DNA from: Chitinophagaceae bacterium
Lineage (GTDB): Bacteria > Bacteroidota > Bacteroidia > Chitinophagales > Chitinophagaceae
Length of the DNA: 51,209 nt
Direction of reading: 5' to 3'
Assembly: GCA_022841365.1 (NCBI GenBank)
Contig: JALHRP010000024.1
Coordinates: 1-51,209, forward strand
This document shows positions 1-8,534 of the stretch, in pieces. The notes under the pieces were generated by a model, which worked only from the letters and a program-made list of their open reading frames with translations, was not told where the DNA came from and searched no databases. Each line of letters starts with the position of its first letter. Position 1 is the stretch's first letter. A program made the translations under genes and the position numbers.

Positions 1-162
1 TATTAAATACTTGCGCCCTTTTTTTTTTGTCTTATTCAATAAATATTATAAAAAATAAAATGTGAAAAAAACTAACCAATGCTATTAGTTTTTATATGTA
101 GTTTAGTTAAATAATCATTAATTATAAAAATTATTAATGCAATCATTTAAAATCGATCGACC
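1..162. other. Non-coding left edge upstream of amt
   Basis: This is an AT-rich leader with no open frame. The first 20 or so bases (ending in a cttgcgcc motif followed by a T-run) resemble the tail of the dispersed repeat described at 14528 and 16061, so the contig may begin inside another copy. A promoter for the ammonium channel is expected here, but I see no perfect TAnnTTTG box. Confidence 0.4.
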
Positions 163-1569
163 ATGATTAAAAAAGTAACTCCAAGACAAATTGCCCCCTT
201 CCTTATTCTGGCGGCCGTTGCTATCGCCTCCCTGTTTATACCGGCTTTACCCAACTTTGAGGATAAAGCCGGCGCCTATAATCCCGCAGATATTGCGTGG
301 ATCATTGTTGCTACTGCACTTGTTTTTTTAATGACACCGGGTCTGGCCTTTTTCTATGGTGGTATGGTACACCGTAAAAATGTGATTTCAACCATGATTA
401 AAAGTGTGGTTGCTGCAGGTATTGTTGGTGTGTTATGGGTAGTTATAGGTTTTAGTCTGGCCTTTGGTGATTCTATTGGCGGTGTAATTGGTAACCCGGG
501 TACTTTTTTATTTTTTAAGAACGTGGCTTCTGGTGAGCCCTGGAGTTTAGCACCAACTATTCCGCTTTCATTGTTTGCGTTGTTTCAAATGATGTTTGCG
601 GTCATAACACCCGGCCTGGTAGTGGGTGCGGTTGCAGAGCGTATCCGCTTTACTTCTTATGTATTGTTTACTGTTCTGTTTTGTTTATTGGTATATGCAC
701 CACTTGCACACTGGAGCTGGCATCCAAAAGGTTTTCTTGCGTTGATGGGCGCTTGGGATTTTGCCGGTGGTACTGTGGTACATATTTCTGCCGGTTGCGC
801 TGCTTTAGCAGGTGCTTTGGTATTAAAACGCAGAAAAGTGCATATGGAAAACAGAGAAATTCCACCTGCCAATGTACCGTACGTTTTAATTGGTACCGGT
901 TTACTTTGGTTTGGTTGGTTTGGTTTTAATGCAGGATCTGCACTGGGTGCAAATGCATTGGCCGTATCTGCTTTTGCTACAACAAATACTGCTGCAGCTG
1001 CTGCTGGTTTAAGCTGGATGTTTTTTGATGTGCTGCGTGGTAAAAAACCTTCTGTACTTGGTTTCTGTATTGGTGCCGTTGTTGGTCTGGTTGCCATTAC
1101 ACCGGGTGCCGGTTATGTAGGTATACCGCAAAGTATTTTTATTGGTGTATTATCTGCTATCATTTCAAATATTGCAGTGTACTATAAACAAAAATCAAGA
1201 CTCGATGATACACTCGATGTATTTCCCTGTCATGGTGTGGGTGGTATTGTAGGTATGTTGTTAACCGGTGTATTTGCTAATTCAACAGTACATGGAATAG
1301 CCGGCGGACCACAAGGTTTATTTTACGGAAACCCTGCTTTCTTTATTACACAGGTGAAAGCATTGGGCATAGTGGTTGGTTACAGCTTTACGGTTTCTTT
1401 CCTCATCTTCAAATTCATCAATTTTATTTTACCGATGCGTGTAACAGAAGAAGAAGAAGAACTTGGGTTGGATGCTTCTCAACACGATGAAAAATATCTG
1501 CAGGGTACACTGCTGGTATCAAAGAACGGACAAATGAAAGAAGAAGAATTAGCAGAGTCCATTCATTAA
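163..1569 (+). CDS. amt: Ammonium transporter (Amt/MEP/Rh family)
   Basis: This is an inner-membrane channel that takes up ammonium. The 468 residues contain about eleven hydrophobic segments after a short N-terminal one. Family hallmarks are visible: a glycine-rich AFFYGGMVHRKN segment after the first core helix, a pore histidine in APLAHWSWHPKG, and a second pore histidine in CHGVGGIVGML. The C-terminal tail is cytosolic, acidic (EEEEELGLD) and about 45 residues long, the usual docking surface for PII proteins, although no glnK gene is in the window. The start is ATG at 163. It is followed by a strong hairpin and then a porin gene in the same direction, a pairing that suggests co-use in nitrogen uptake. 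Family assignment is secure; the exact substrate range is inferred. Confidence 0.95.
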   Translation: MIKKVTPRQIAPFLILAAVAIASLFIPALPNFEDKAGAYNPADIAWIIVATALVFLMTPGLAFFYGGMVHRKNVISTMIKSVVAAGIVGVLWVVIGFSLAFGDSIGGVIGNPGTFLFFKNVASGEPWSLAPTIPLSLFALFQMMFAVITPGLVVGAVAERIRFTSYVLFTVLFCLLVYAPLAHWSWHPKGFLALMGAWDFAGGTVVHISAGCAALAGALVLKRRKVHMENREIPPANVPYVLIGTGLLWFGWFGFNAGSALGANALAVSAFATTNTAAAAAGLSWMFFDVLRGKKPSVLGFCIGAVVGLVAITPGAGYVGIPQSIFIGVLSAIISNIAVYYKQKSRLDDTLDVFPCHGVGGIVGMLLTGVFANSTVHGIAGGPQGLFYGNPAFFITQVKALGIVVGYSFTVSFLIFKFINFILPMRVTEEEEELGLDASQHDEKYLQGTLLVSKNGQMKEEELAESIH

Positions 1570-1597
1570 TTCACAGTTCTTATTACGACATAAAAAA

Positions 1598-1643
1598 GGT
1601 ACAGCTGTATGATGTGTTGTTGACGCAACACATCAGCTGTACC
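1598..1643. terminator. Hairpin between amt and porin genes
   Basis: An 18-bp stem (GGTACAGCTG then ATGTGTTG, interrupted by a TATG bulge) closes a six-base loop. On the plus strand only a weak T-tract follows (CTTATT). On the minus strand six Ts follow, although no minus-strand gene ends here. It could act as a partial terminator, attenuator or processing site that lowers porin expression relative to amt. Confidence 0.6.
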
Positions 1644-1669
1644 CTTATTAACACTTAAAATCTTATACA

Positions 1670-2773
1670 ATGTTACGAAAATTATTTGCAACAGGTTTGC
1701 TCCTGCAGGCCACACTATGTGCTTTCTCTCAGGTAAATTCATCCATCGAAGTTATTGTTCCTCCTGCCGATTCTGTAACAGCAGAAGCTCCGGAAAAGAA
1801 ACCGGCATTGATCATCAGTGGTTCTGCTGATGCGTATTTTAAATACGATTTTAAAAAACAGGGATCTAACAGCAAAACCAGCTTTACAAATTCTAACAAT
1901 GCATTTGCATTTGGTATGGCTTCTGTAAAGCTTGAACATGCAGGCGAAAAAGTAGGCATGGTGGCCGATCTCGGCTTTGGTACCAGAGCTGCAGAATTTT
2001 CTTACAACGATCAGGGAATTCTGGCTGCAGTAAAACAATTATACATTACCTATTCACCGGTTGCAAATCTGAAATTAACTGCCGGTACATGGGCTACGCA
2101 TGTAGGTTATGAGTTGGTTGATCCGCAACTGAACCGCAACTACAGTATGAGTTATATGTTTACCAACGGACCCTTCACACATACAGGTATAAAAGCAGAT
2201 TATACACTCGGCAAAAGTGGTTTCATGATTGGCATCAGTAACCCAACCGATTACCGGTTGTTGCCTGCAGGCCAAATTGAAAAGAAGTTTGTACTGGCGC
2301 AATACAGTCTGGCAGTAACGGATGGTATTAAAGTGTACGCCAATTATGTGGGTGGTAAAAATCCGGATACATCTATCGTAAATCAATTTGATTTAACTGC
2401 AGCAATTACAGTAACCAAGAAATTTAATATTGGTTTAAACACAACTGTTAACAGCAGCAAAGCATGGGATGGGGCAAAAAATGTAGAGGCGAAAAGTTGG
2501 TGGGGAGCAGCAGCTTATCTCAACTTAGATCCAACCGATGTGTTTGGATTAACACTGCGCAGTGAGTTGTTTGATGATAAAGCAGGTGTTAAAGGATTTG
2601 GTACATCCATTTTTGCCAATACAGTTTCTGCAAATTTCAGAGTGGAAGGATTTACGTTTATTCCTGAATTACGTTTTGAGAATGCAGTACTTCCTATTTA
2701 CAGTGATGCCAATGCGGTTGTCAATCAAAAATCGGCTGTAAGCTTTGTACTGGCGGCAGTATATCGTTTTTAA
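1670..2773 (+). CDS. Outer-membrane beta-barrel protein (porin, OmpL-like)
   Basis: This 367-residue protein is predicted to be exported. It has a Sec signal peptide (MLRKLFATGLLLQATLCAFSQ), a short linker and then alternating amphipathic strands ending in the typical barrel C-terminus (VLAAVYRF, last residue Phe). It resembles the putative beta-barrel porin family (bbp2/OmpL-like) of Bacteroidota. The barrel is predicted from residue 45 onward, with aromatic girdle residues such as YFKYDF, YITYSP and SYMFTNGPF. It lies 100 bp downstream of amt on the same strand, and the pairing suggests a route for small nitrogen compounds across the outer membrane; that role is inference. A clear intrinsic terminator follows it. 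Confidence 0.8.
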   Translation: MLRKLFATGLLLQATLCAFSQVNSSIEVIVPPADSVTAEAPEKKPALIISGSADAYFKYDFKKQGSNSKTSFTNSNNAFAFGMASVKLEHAGEKVGMVADLGFGTRAAEFSYNDQGILAAVKQLYITYSPVANLKLTAGTWATHVGYELVDPQLNRNYSMSYMFTNGPFTHTGIKADYTLGKSGFMIGISNPTDYRLLPAGQIEKKFVLAQYSLAVTDGIKVYANYVGGKNPDTSIVNQFDLTAAITVTKKFNIGLNTTVNSSKAWDGAKNVEAKSWWGAAAYLNLDPTDVFGLTLRSELFDDKAGVKGFGTSIFANTVSANFRVEGFTFIPELRFENAVLPIYSDANAVVNQKSAVSFVLAAVYRF

Positions 2774-2851
2774 AAAACTTTCAATAGCCATTTAGTCTCC
2801 TTTTTTATATATGGCACGCACACCCGTTTTCGATACGGGAAAGCGATCGAG

Positions 2852-2880
2852 AACCTCTTGTTTTTACAGGAGGTTTTTTG
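2852..2880 (+). terminator. Intrinsic terminator after the porin gene
   Basis: A nine-base-pair stem (AACCTCTTG with CAGGAGGTT, one G-U pair) with a six-base loop is followed by a run of Ts. It is 78 bp after the porin stop codon and oriented to stop plus-strand transcription. Confidence 0.8.
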
Positions 2881-2893
2881 TTTGATGACTTTT

Positions 2894-3052
2894 CAGCTGA
2901 TAGCTGACTGCTCATCAACCAAAACCTTAGCTGGGCATGTTGTACAGTCACCTTGCAGGTGAGCAGACAAAAAGAATCTGTATACAGAATGTATTTCTGT
3001 GTTCATCCGTGTCATCTGTGAGCAAAAATGAATCTTGCAGGTGAACAGACAA
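2894..3052. repeat. Heptad fragment and 82-bp-spaced direct repeats
   Basis: Three 7-base units (CAGCTGA, TAGCTGA, CTGCTCA) lie at 2894-2914. Further on, a 19-base word (CTTGCAGGTGAGCAGACAA) at 2952-2970 recurs with one change at 3034-3052, giving an 82-bp offset. Between them is a ttcatccgtgtcatctgtg stretch of the kind scattered through many Bacteroidota genomes. No gene is present in this gap. Confidence 0.6.
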
Positions 3053-3054
3053 CA

Positions 3055-4146
3055 CTACACCGCCGGTTCCTGCTGACTTAAACAATGGAAACTTCCCAGT
3101 CCCCAAATGATTTCTGTAGAATCAATACCAACTACCTCACGTTCAGGAAAGCATTGTTGTATAATCTGTAATGCTTTATCATCTTTTGAAGAACGGAATG
3201 TTGGTACAATCACATGCCTGTTTGAAATATAAAAATTAGCATAAGAGCAGGGGAGACGTTGATCTTCATAAATCAATTCATCGGGCATGGGCAGTTCAAC
3301 AATGTTCAACTGTTTGCCATTGATTAAACGCATTTGCTGCAACTGTTTTAAATTATGTTGCAACAGATCATAATTCTCATCGGCTTTATTTTCTTCAATC
3401 ACTGTTAATACCGTGTCTTCATTTACAAAACGAACGGTATCATCAATATGTCCATCCGTATCATCACCCACAATGCCTTCATCAATCCAGAGAATTTGCT
3501 CCACACCATAATAGTTCATCAGATATGCTTCAATCTGTTGTTGATTCAAATGCGGATTACGATTGGGATTCAGCAAACAGGCAGTTGAAGTCATCAAAGT
3601 TCCGTTGCCGTTAAATTCAACTGAACCACCTTCCATTACAATACCCGGATTGAACACAGGAATATTGAAATGCTTTCCAATTAATGTTGGAATCACATCA
3701 TCCAGATCAAAGGGAGGATACTTACCGCCCCATGCATTATAACCCCAGTCAACAATTACTTTTTTCTGTTCTGCGTTTGGGTTAATGAGAAATGCAGGTC
3801 CGTGATCTCTGCACCATGCATCGTTGGTGGGATGAAAAAAGAATTCAACCTTATTCAAATCCACTTCCGCTTTTTGTAAATGACCGAGTGCAAAATTCTT
3901 CATCGCTTCATCAGCAACATTGATACGCACCTGCTCACTTAATGCAAGTGTTTTTACAAACTGTGCATAATAAGGAAATATGCTGTTGATCTTTCCCGGC
4001 CAGGATGCTTCTTTGTGTGGCCAGCTTAACCAGGTGGCTTCATGTTTTGCAAATTCTGCAGGAAAGTAGTAGCCGAGTTCTTTGGGGGTTTTGCCCCCAT
4101 CCCCTAAAGGGGAGTTATATATAGCGTTTGATTGATTGCTAAGCAT
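3055..4146 (-). CDS. aguA: Agmatine deiminase
   Basis: This cytosolic enzyme hydrolyses agmatine to N-carbamoylputrescine and ammonia, the second-last step of the arginine-to-putrescine route. The 363 residues belong to the porphyromonas-type peptidyl-arginine deiminase/AguA family. Visible family motifs are TWLSWPHKEASWPG, the NDAWCRDHGPAF substrate pocket, GGSVEFNGNG, DGHIDDTVRFV and the C-terminal catalytic cysteine (Cys355) in GLGSFHCLSQQEP. The first 20 or so residues (MLSNQSNAIYNSPLGDGGK) do not look like the family. They are encoded by a palindromic repeat element, and family-like sequence starts at about TPKELGYYFPAEF. It lies 62 bp downstream of the amidase of the next step, on the same strand, and is probably co-transcribed with it. 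Function is well supported. Confidence 0.95.
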   Translation of the reverse strand: MLSNQSNAIYNSPLGDGGKTPKELGYYFPAEFAKHEATWLSWPHKEASWPGKINSIFPYYAQFVKTLALSEQVRINVADEAMKNFALGHLQKAEVDLNKVEFFFHPTNDAWCRDHGPAFLINPNAEQKKVIVDWGYNAWGGKYPPFDLDDVIPTLIGKHFNIPVFNPGIVMEGGSVEFNGNGTLMTSTACLLNPNRNPHLNQQQIEAYLMNYYGVEQILWIDEGIVGDDTDGHIDDTVRFVNEDTVLTVIEENKADENYDLLQHNLKQLQQMRLINGKQLNIVELPMPDELIYEDQRLPCSYANFYISNRHVIVPTFRSSKDDKALQIIQQCFPEREVVGIDSTEIIWGLGSFHCLSQQEPAV

Positions 4147-4208
4147 GTTGAATTTTAATCTGTAATTATTTTATAACGATGTGAATTGCTCCCTTTAGGG
4201 CTGGGGCA
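4092..4208. repeat. REP-like element with inverted ends, overlapping the aguA start
   Basis: The left end (4092-4114) reads TGCCCCCATCCCCTAAAGG plus GGAG, and the right end (4189-4208) reads CTCCCTTTAGGGCTGGGGCA. They are imperfect reverse complements about 75 bp apart. Each end carries its own small CCC-TTTA-GGG hairpin, a shape common in Bacteroidota interspersed repeats. The right end abuts the stop codon of the upstream amidase gene; the left end lies within the aguA reading frame, and the aguA ATG is inside the element. Confidence 0.75.
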
Positions 4209-5084
4209 TTACTCTTCGTCAATGTAGCGTTTCGTAATCGGCTGATACGAATCAATTCTTCTGTCACGTAAAAAAGGCCAGTGTGTTCTGTACTGATCTG
4301 TTTTTTTGAGATCCAGTTCCTGTACATGCACTTCCTCTTCGTCATGTGTGGCCTTGTATAATAATGTTCCAAACGGATTGCTTACGAACGAACCGCCCCA
4401 GAATTGCATGGCACCATTCTGTTCAAGGCCAACGCGGTTTACACTCACCACATGTATGCCGTTTGCAACTGCATGACTCCGTTGCATTGTTTGCCATGCA
4501 TTGTATTGTTCGGTATTCGTTGCTTCATCTTGTGAAGTGGCCCAGCCAATAGCTGTTGGATAAAATAAAATTTCTGCACCCATCAAAGCAGTGATACGTG
4601 CTGCTTCAGGATACCACTGATCCCAGCAGATGAGGATACCGATGCTGGCAAATTTAGTTTTGAAAATTTTATAACCAAGATCACCGGGAGTGAAATAAAA
4701 TTTCTCATAATACGCCGGATCATCCGGGATATGCATTTTGCGGTACTTACCGAGGTAGGTTCCATCAGCATCTAACACAGCAGTGGTATTATGATACAAA
4801 CCCTGTGTGCGTTTTTCAAACAAAGAAGCAATGATCACCACACCGAGTTCTTTTGCAACAACACTCAATGCTTCTGTGGATGGACCGGGAATGGCTTCGG
4901 CCAGCAGAAAATTATCATAGTTCTCTTCATCGCAGAAATAAAGCGATGTAAACAGCTCCTGCAAACAAACAATCTGTGCACCCTTAGCTGCAGCTTCTCT
5001 TGTTTTGGCAATGGCCTTTTGCAGATTTTCTTCTTTATTAGCCGTGCAACTCATTTGCACCAAACCTACTTGTACTTTGCTCAT
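4209..5084 (-). CDS. aguB: N-carbamoylputrescine amidase
   Basis: This nitrilase-superfamily enzyme converts N-carbamoylputrescine to putrescine, CO2 and ammonia. It is 291 residues, the normal family length. The Glu-Lys-Cys triad is visible: Glu43 in CLQELF, Lys116 in KYRKMHIPDD and Cys153 in LICWDQWYPE. The KMHIPDDPAYYEKFYF segment and the C-terminal DLKKTDQYRTHWPFLRDRR are typical of the AguB branch rather than of generic amidases. The ATG at 5084 is the only sensible start. It is the first gene of an aguB-aguA pair, so both steps from agmatine are encoded together. Arginine decarboxylase is not in the window. Confidence 0.95.
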   Translation of the reverse strand: MSKVQVGLVQMSCTANKEENLQKAIAKTREAAAKGAQIVCLQELFTSLYFCDEENYDNFLLAEAIPGPSTEALSVVAKELGVVIIASLFEKRTQGLYHNTTAVLDADGTYLGKYRKMHIPDDPAYYEKFYFTPGDLGYKIFKTKFASIGILICWDQWYPEAARITALMGAEILFYPTAIGWATSQDEATNTEQYNAWQTMQRSHAVANGIHVVSVNRVGLEQNGAMQFWGGSFVSNPFGTLLYKATHDEEEVHVQELDLKKTDQYRTHWPFLRDRRIDSYQPITKRYIDEE

Positions 5085-5103
5085 AATACTTTTTTAAGAC
5101 GGG

Positions 5104-5111
5104 CAAAAATA
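5104..5111 (-). promoter_or_regulatory. Candidate -7 box of aguB
   Basis: The minus strand reads TATTTTTG, a perfect TAnnTTTG match, ending 19 bases before the aguB start codon. No clear TTG lies at the usual upstream distance, so the call is moderate. Confidence 0.5.
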
Positions 5112-5208
5112 CAGAATTAGTTGGGTGGGATGGCGGCTGAATTTTTAGCGTGTCAATAGCTGATGAACAGGTATGTAACAGTACAACCTAAACAGACTAA
5201 CTGCAATA

Positions 5209-5250
5209 AAAACAAAGTGAGGAAAACCATGGTTTTCCTCACTTTGTTTT
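5209..5250 (-). terminator. 42-bp perfect palindrome, terminator of the 5286 gene
   Basis: Two exact 20-base arms (AAAACAAAGTGAGGAAAACC and its reverse complement) surround a two-base centre. The outer part of each arm is A- or T-rich, so it would end transcripts in both directions. It is 35 bp past the stop codon of the minus-strand lipoprotein gene and insulates the aguBA operon. Confidence 0.75.
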
Positions 5251-5285
5251 CAGGACATACTGATTCCCGTTATATCTTCTGCCAA

Positions 5286-5714
5286 TTAATAAGTAAATAC
5301 CGGTTTGTTGTTTTCACATACAACAGCTTTTGGCTGTGCAGGAACAGAGCAGTCAGATAATAATTGATATTTCTGATTGTAAACTGCCACCTGATCGTTG
5401 TAATAGGCAAGCTTTATTAAAAAACAGGCTTCATCAATCGTTGATTTGTAGGCAATATATCCACTGGGGCCGCCGCATGGTTTGGCACCCATTGGGGCAA
5501 TCTTCCAGTTATCTCTGTTTGTACAGCTTGATGAACCGGAGAGTTGATACAACTCTTCTGCCAGTTGTTTTAATACCGCATTGTCTTCTTCTCTTGAACC
5601 GGTGCTGCCGATAGATAAAGATGATTCAGCATTGCAGACAGGGTTTACTTTTTCACAACCACCGGCTGTCACCAAATAAAAGGGAAGTAAGAGAATGAAA
5701 AATAATTTGTTCAT
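5286..5714 (-). CDS. Hypothetical lipoprotein
   Basis: I do not recognise this 142-residue protein. It starts with a short SPII signal peptide (MNKLFFILLLPFYLVTAGGC) whose lipobox-like TAGGC predicts lipid attachment at Cys20. The mature part holds several further cysteines (VCN, SCTN, KPCGG, ACFL, DCSV, VCEN), which could form disulfides in the periplasm or on the cell surface. The region KIAPMGAKPCGGPSGYIAYK is the most motif-like part. It is monocistronic, bounded by the 42-bp palindrome on its 3' side and by a -7 box 8 bases before the ATG. Confidence 0.75.
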   Translation of the reverse strand: MNKLFFILLLPFYLVTAGGCEKVNPVCNAESSLSIGSTGSREEDNAVLKQLAEELYQLSGSSSCTNRDNWKIAPMGAKPCGGPSGYIAYKSTIDEACFLIKLAYYNDQVAVYNQKYQLLSDCSVPAQPKAVVCENNKPVFTY

Positions 5715-5722
5715 ATTTTTTA

Positions 5723-5730
5723 CAAATTTA
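5723..5730 (-). promoter_or_regulatory. -7 box directly upstream of the lipoprotein start
   Basis: The minus strand reads TAAATTTG (perfect TAnnTTTG), with only 8 bases to the ATG at 5714. The transcript would have almost no 5' leader. No convincing TTG is seen upstream. Confidence 0.5.
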
Positions 5731-5898
5731 TAATATTCGTATGCAGATGAAAATATCGTCCGTATCTGTTATTTGATCAATTGACAGCACGGCTTCCTGA
5801 ATCGTTGCACTCCCGCAAAATTTTTTTAATCATTGGATGATGCATGAAGCATGTTACAATGAAACTGCCATGATCATTAACAGATGCTTAGCGCAACT

Positions 5899-8478
5899 TT
5901 AATCAACAGATTGTTTTACCTGTCTTCTTCTGATGATTTTTTCTATCTCAACTGCAAAAAATACCAATGAAGAGGCTGCGCCCACCAACACAAATTCAAA
6001 CAACGTTAAAGCTTCTGTCTTAAACAAGGGTTGCAGAAAGGGAATATAAGTGATGGCCAGCTGCAGCAGTAACGCTAAAACAACAGCACCTGTAAGTGGT
6101 TTGTTGGAAAATATTCCTGTACTGAACAGCGATTGATAATCGGACCGGATTGCTAAAACATGCCCCAGTTGACAAAGACATAATACATTAAACACAATTG
6201 TTTGCCAGTGTAACCCGTGAGCCATGGCCCAACCCTGTAACGATAATGCAATCCCTGCCATTAACATACCAACCCAAATCATGTGCAGGCCTCTGCCATT
6301 GCTGAATACAGATTGCTTTGGTTCACGGGGTTTCCGGTTCATGATATTTTTTTCTGCTTTTTCATATGATAAGGCAATAGCAGGCAACCCATCCGATACA
6401 AGGTTGATCCATAAAATATGTATCGGTAACAATGCAACTGGTAAACCAATAATGGGCCCGAGTAATAAGGTCCATAATTCACCTGCATTGGTCGTCATCA
6501 TGTATTTAACAAACTTCAGGATGTTATCATAAATCCGGCGCCCTTCTTTTACTGCTTTGATGATGGTGGAAAAATTATCGTCCAGTAAAATCATATGTGC
6601 TGCTTCTTTCGACACATCCGATCCCGTTATGCCCATGGCAATACCAATATTGGCTCTCTTTAAAGAAGGGGCATCGTTTACACCATCACCCGTCATGGCA
6701 ACAAAATGACCTTTTTGTTGAAGTGTTTTTACAATTCTCAATTTCTGTTCAGGCGATACCCGTGCATATACTTTTATCTTTTCAGCATGTACTAAAAACG
6801 TATCATCATCCATAGCTGCCAGTTCCTGACCCGTAATGATCCGGTCTTTTTCGCTGTTGATGATTCCGATGCGTTCTGCAATGGCTTTTGCAGTAAGCGG
6901 ATGATCTCCTGTTATCATCACCGGCACTATACCGGCTGTTTTACATTGAGCAACAGCATCAGCCACTTCTTCACGTGGCGGATCTATCATACTCACCAAA
7001 CCTAAAAACTGTAAGTCTCTTTCATGTATTTCATTTTCCGGATTTTGCGGCAACGCATCCCAGTACCGAATCCCATAGCCCAATACACGCTGACCCTTAC
7101 GGGCCATTTCATTGATTGTGTTATGCAGCTGTTCTGTTTCCACATCTGTACATTTTAACAACACAATATCAGGAGCACCTTTTGTAATGGAGAGGATCTT
7201 GTTTTCATGTGTGTGAAAAGTGGTCATCAGTTTTCTGTCAGAATCAAATGCAATTTCAGCAACACGTTTCCATTGGGATGTTTGTATATTATTTTCTATT
7301 GCCACTTCCATCAGAGCAATTTCTGTACTGTCGCCTTTTAAATTTTTATCACTGTCTGTAATCACATCATTGTTTAATGCAAGTGCCTGCAGGAGTAATG
7401 TAACCTGCTCGTCGTTTATTTCAGTCAATGCGTTTCGCCGGTATAATGTTCCATTTGTAAACAGCTCTTCTACCTGCATTTTATTTTTTGTAAGCGTACC
7501 GGTTTTATCGGTGCAGATATACGTAACAGAACCCAGTGTTTCAACAGCAGGTAGTTTTCTGATGAGGCTGTTGAGCTTTATCATTCTTCTTGCAGCCAAG
7601 GCAAGTGATATAGTAATCACTGCCGGTAATGCTTCGGGTATGGCTGCTACTGCCAGTGAAATACTGGTGAGTACCATTTTCGTAATGTCTTCGCCCCTCA
7701 GCCATCCTGCAACAAAAAAAAGAATACATAAAAACAAAACCAGCAGCGAAAGTTTTTTTCCAAATGATGCCATGCGTTGCTGCAACGGAGTGGTGGTTTC
7801 TTCTTCCTGTAACATTTTTGCAATGCGGCCCAGCTCTGTTTGCATTCCCGTAGCAATCACAACTGCAGTACCTCTGCCGTAGGTAACAGCCGTACCTTTA
7901 AACGCCAGATTTTTTTTATCGCCAATACTTAATTCATCTGCGGTAAGTGCATCGGTTATTTTATCAACTGGCTGCGATTCGCCTGTTAAGGCAGCTTCTT
8001 CTGTTTTTAAATTTTTCGACTCAATCATCCGCAAATCAGCAGGAATCACATTGCCTGCTTCAAGCAAAACAATATCGCCCGGTACTAATTCGGTTGCAGG
8101 CAAATCGTTCAATACTCCGTTACGCAACACCCTGGTTTGTGTAACCGCCATTTGTTTTAAAGCCTGCATGGCTTTTTCTGCACGGTATTCCTGTACAAAA
8201 CCAAGAACGGCATTTAATAAAACAATCATGAGGATAACAATGCTGTCGGTGATGTCTCCCGCAAAACCGGCTATGACTGCTGCTGCCAGTAAAATCAGAA
8301 TCATGACATCTTTAAACTGTGAAAGAAAGAGCAGCAACGCACTTTTCTTTTTTCCTTCCTGCAGTTTGTTGGGGCCTGTTTGCTCCAGTTTTTCAGCAGC
8401 AGCAGCGTTGCTTAATCCCTGTTCACTTGTGCCAAGCAGTTGAAGCGTTTCGGAAATACTCAGTTGATGCCAGTTCAT
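5899..8478 (-). CDS. Cation-translocating P-type ATPase (Ca2+-type, P2)
   Basis: This 859-residue inner-membrane pump is most like bacterial SERCA/PMCA-type calcium ATPases. Its parts in order are: an N-terminal cation-ATPase domain (residues 1-60), helices 1 and 2, the actuator domain with TGES (165-168), a helix with the ion-binding PEALP motif (281-285), the phosphorylation site DKTGTLT with Asp324, the hinge TGDGVNDAPSL, and a six-helix C-terminal region carrying a WINLVSDGLPAIALS segment. All catalytic motifs are intact. No metal-binding CxxC domain is present at the N-terminus, which argues against a heavy-metal pump. It appears to be a single-gene unit. Calcium as the ion is inferred from family; other cations are possible. 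Confidence 0.93.
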   Translation of the reverse strand: MNWHQLSISETLQLLGTSEQGLSNAAAAEKLEQTGPNKLQEGKKKSALLLFLSQFKDVMILILLAAAVIAGFAGDITDSIVILMIVLLNAVLGFVQEYRAEKAMQALKQMAVTQTRVLRNGVLNDLPATELVPGDIVLLEAGNVIPADLRMIESKNLKTEEAALTGESQPVDKITDALTADELSIGDKKNLAFKGTAVTYGRGTAVVIATGMQTELGRIAKMLQEEETTTPLQQRMASFGKKLSLLVLFLCILFFVAGWLRGEDITKMVLTSISLAVAAIPEALPAVITISLALAARRMIKLNSLIRKLPAVETLGSVTYICTDKTGTLTKNKMQVEELFTNGTLYRRNALTEINDEQVTLLLQALALNNDVITDSDKNLKGDSTEIALMEVAIENNIQTSQWKRVAEIAFDSDRKLMTTFHTHENKILSITKGAPDIVLLKCTDVETEQLHNTINEMARKGQRVLGYGIRYWDALPQNPENEIHERDLQFLGLVSMIDPPREEVADAVAQCKTAGIVPVMITGDHPLTAKAIAERIGIINSEKDRIITGQELAAMDDDTFLVHAEKIKVYARVSPEQKLRIVKTLQQKGHFVAMTGDGVNDAPSLKRANIGIAMGITGSDVSKEAAHMILLDDNFSTIIKAVKEGRRIYDNILKFVKYMMTTNAGELWTLLLGPIIGLPVALLPIHILWINLVSDGLPAIALSYEKAEKNIMNRKPREPKQSVFSNGRGLHMIWVGMLMAGIALSLQGWAMAHGLHWQTIVFNVLCLCQLGHVLAIRSDYQSLFSTGIFSNKPLTGAVVLALLLQLAITYIPFLQPLFKTEALTLFEFVLVGAASSLVFFAVEIEKIIRRRQVKQSVD

Positions 8479-8534
8479 GATTGTATCATTCGTTCGTTAG
8501 CAATGAATCATAAATTTACGAAAGGATGTTTGTA

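Noticed and set aside
7220-7882. 220-codon open frame antisense to the P-type ATPase
   Set aside because: It lies entirely opposite a well-supported gene, has low-complexity composition and no family-like motif.
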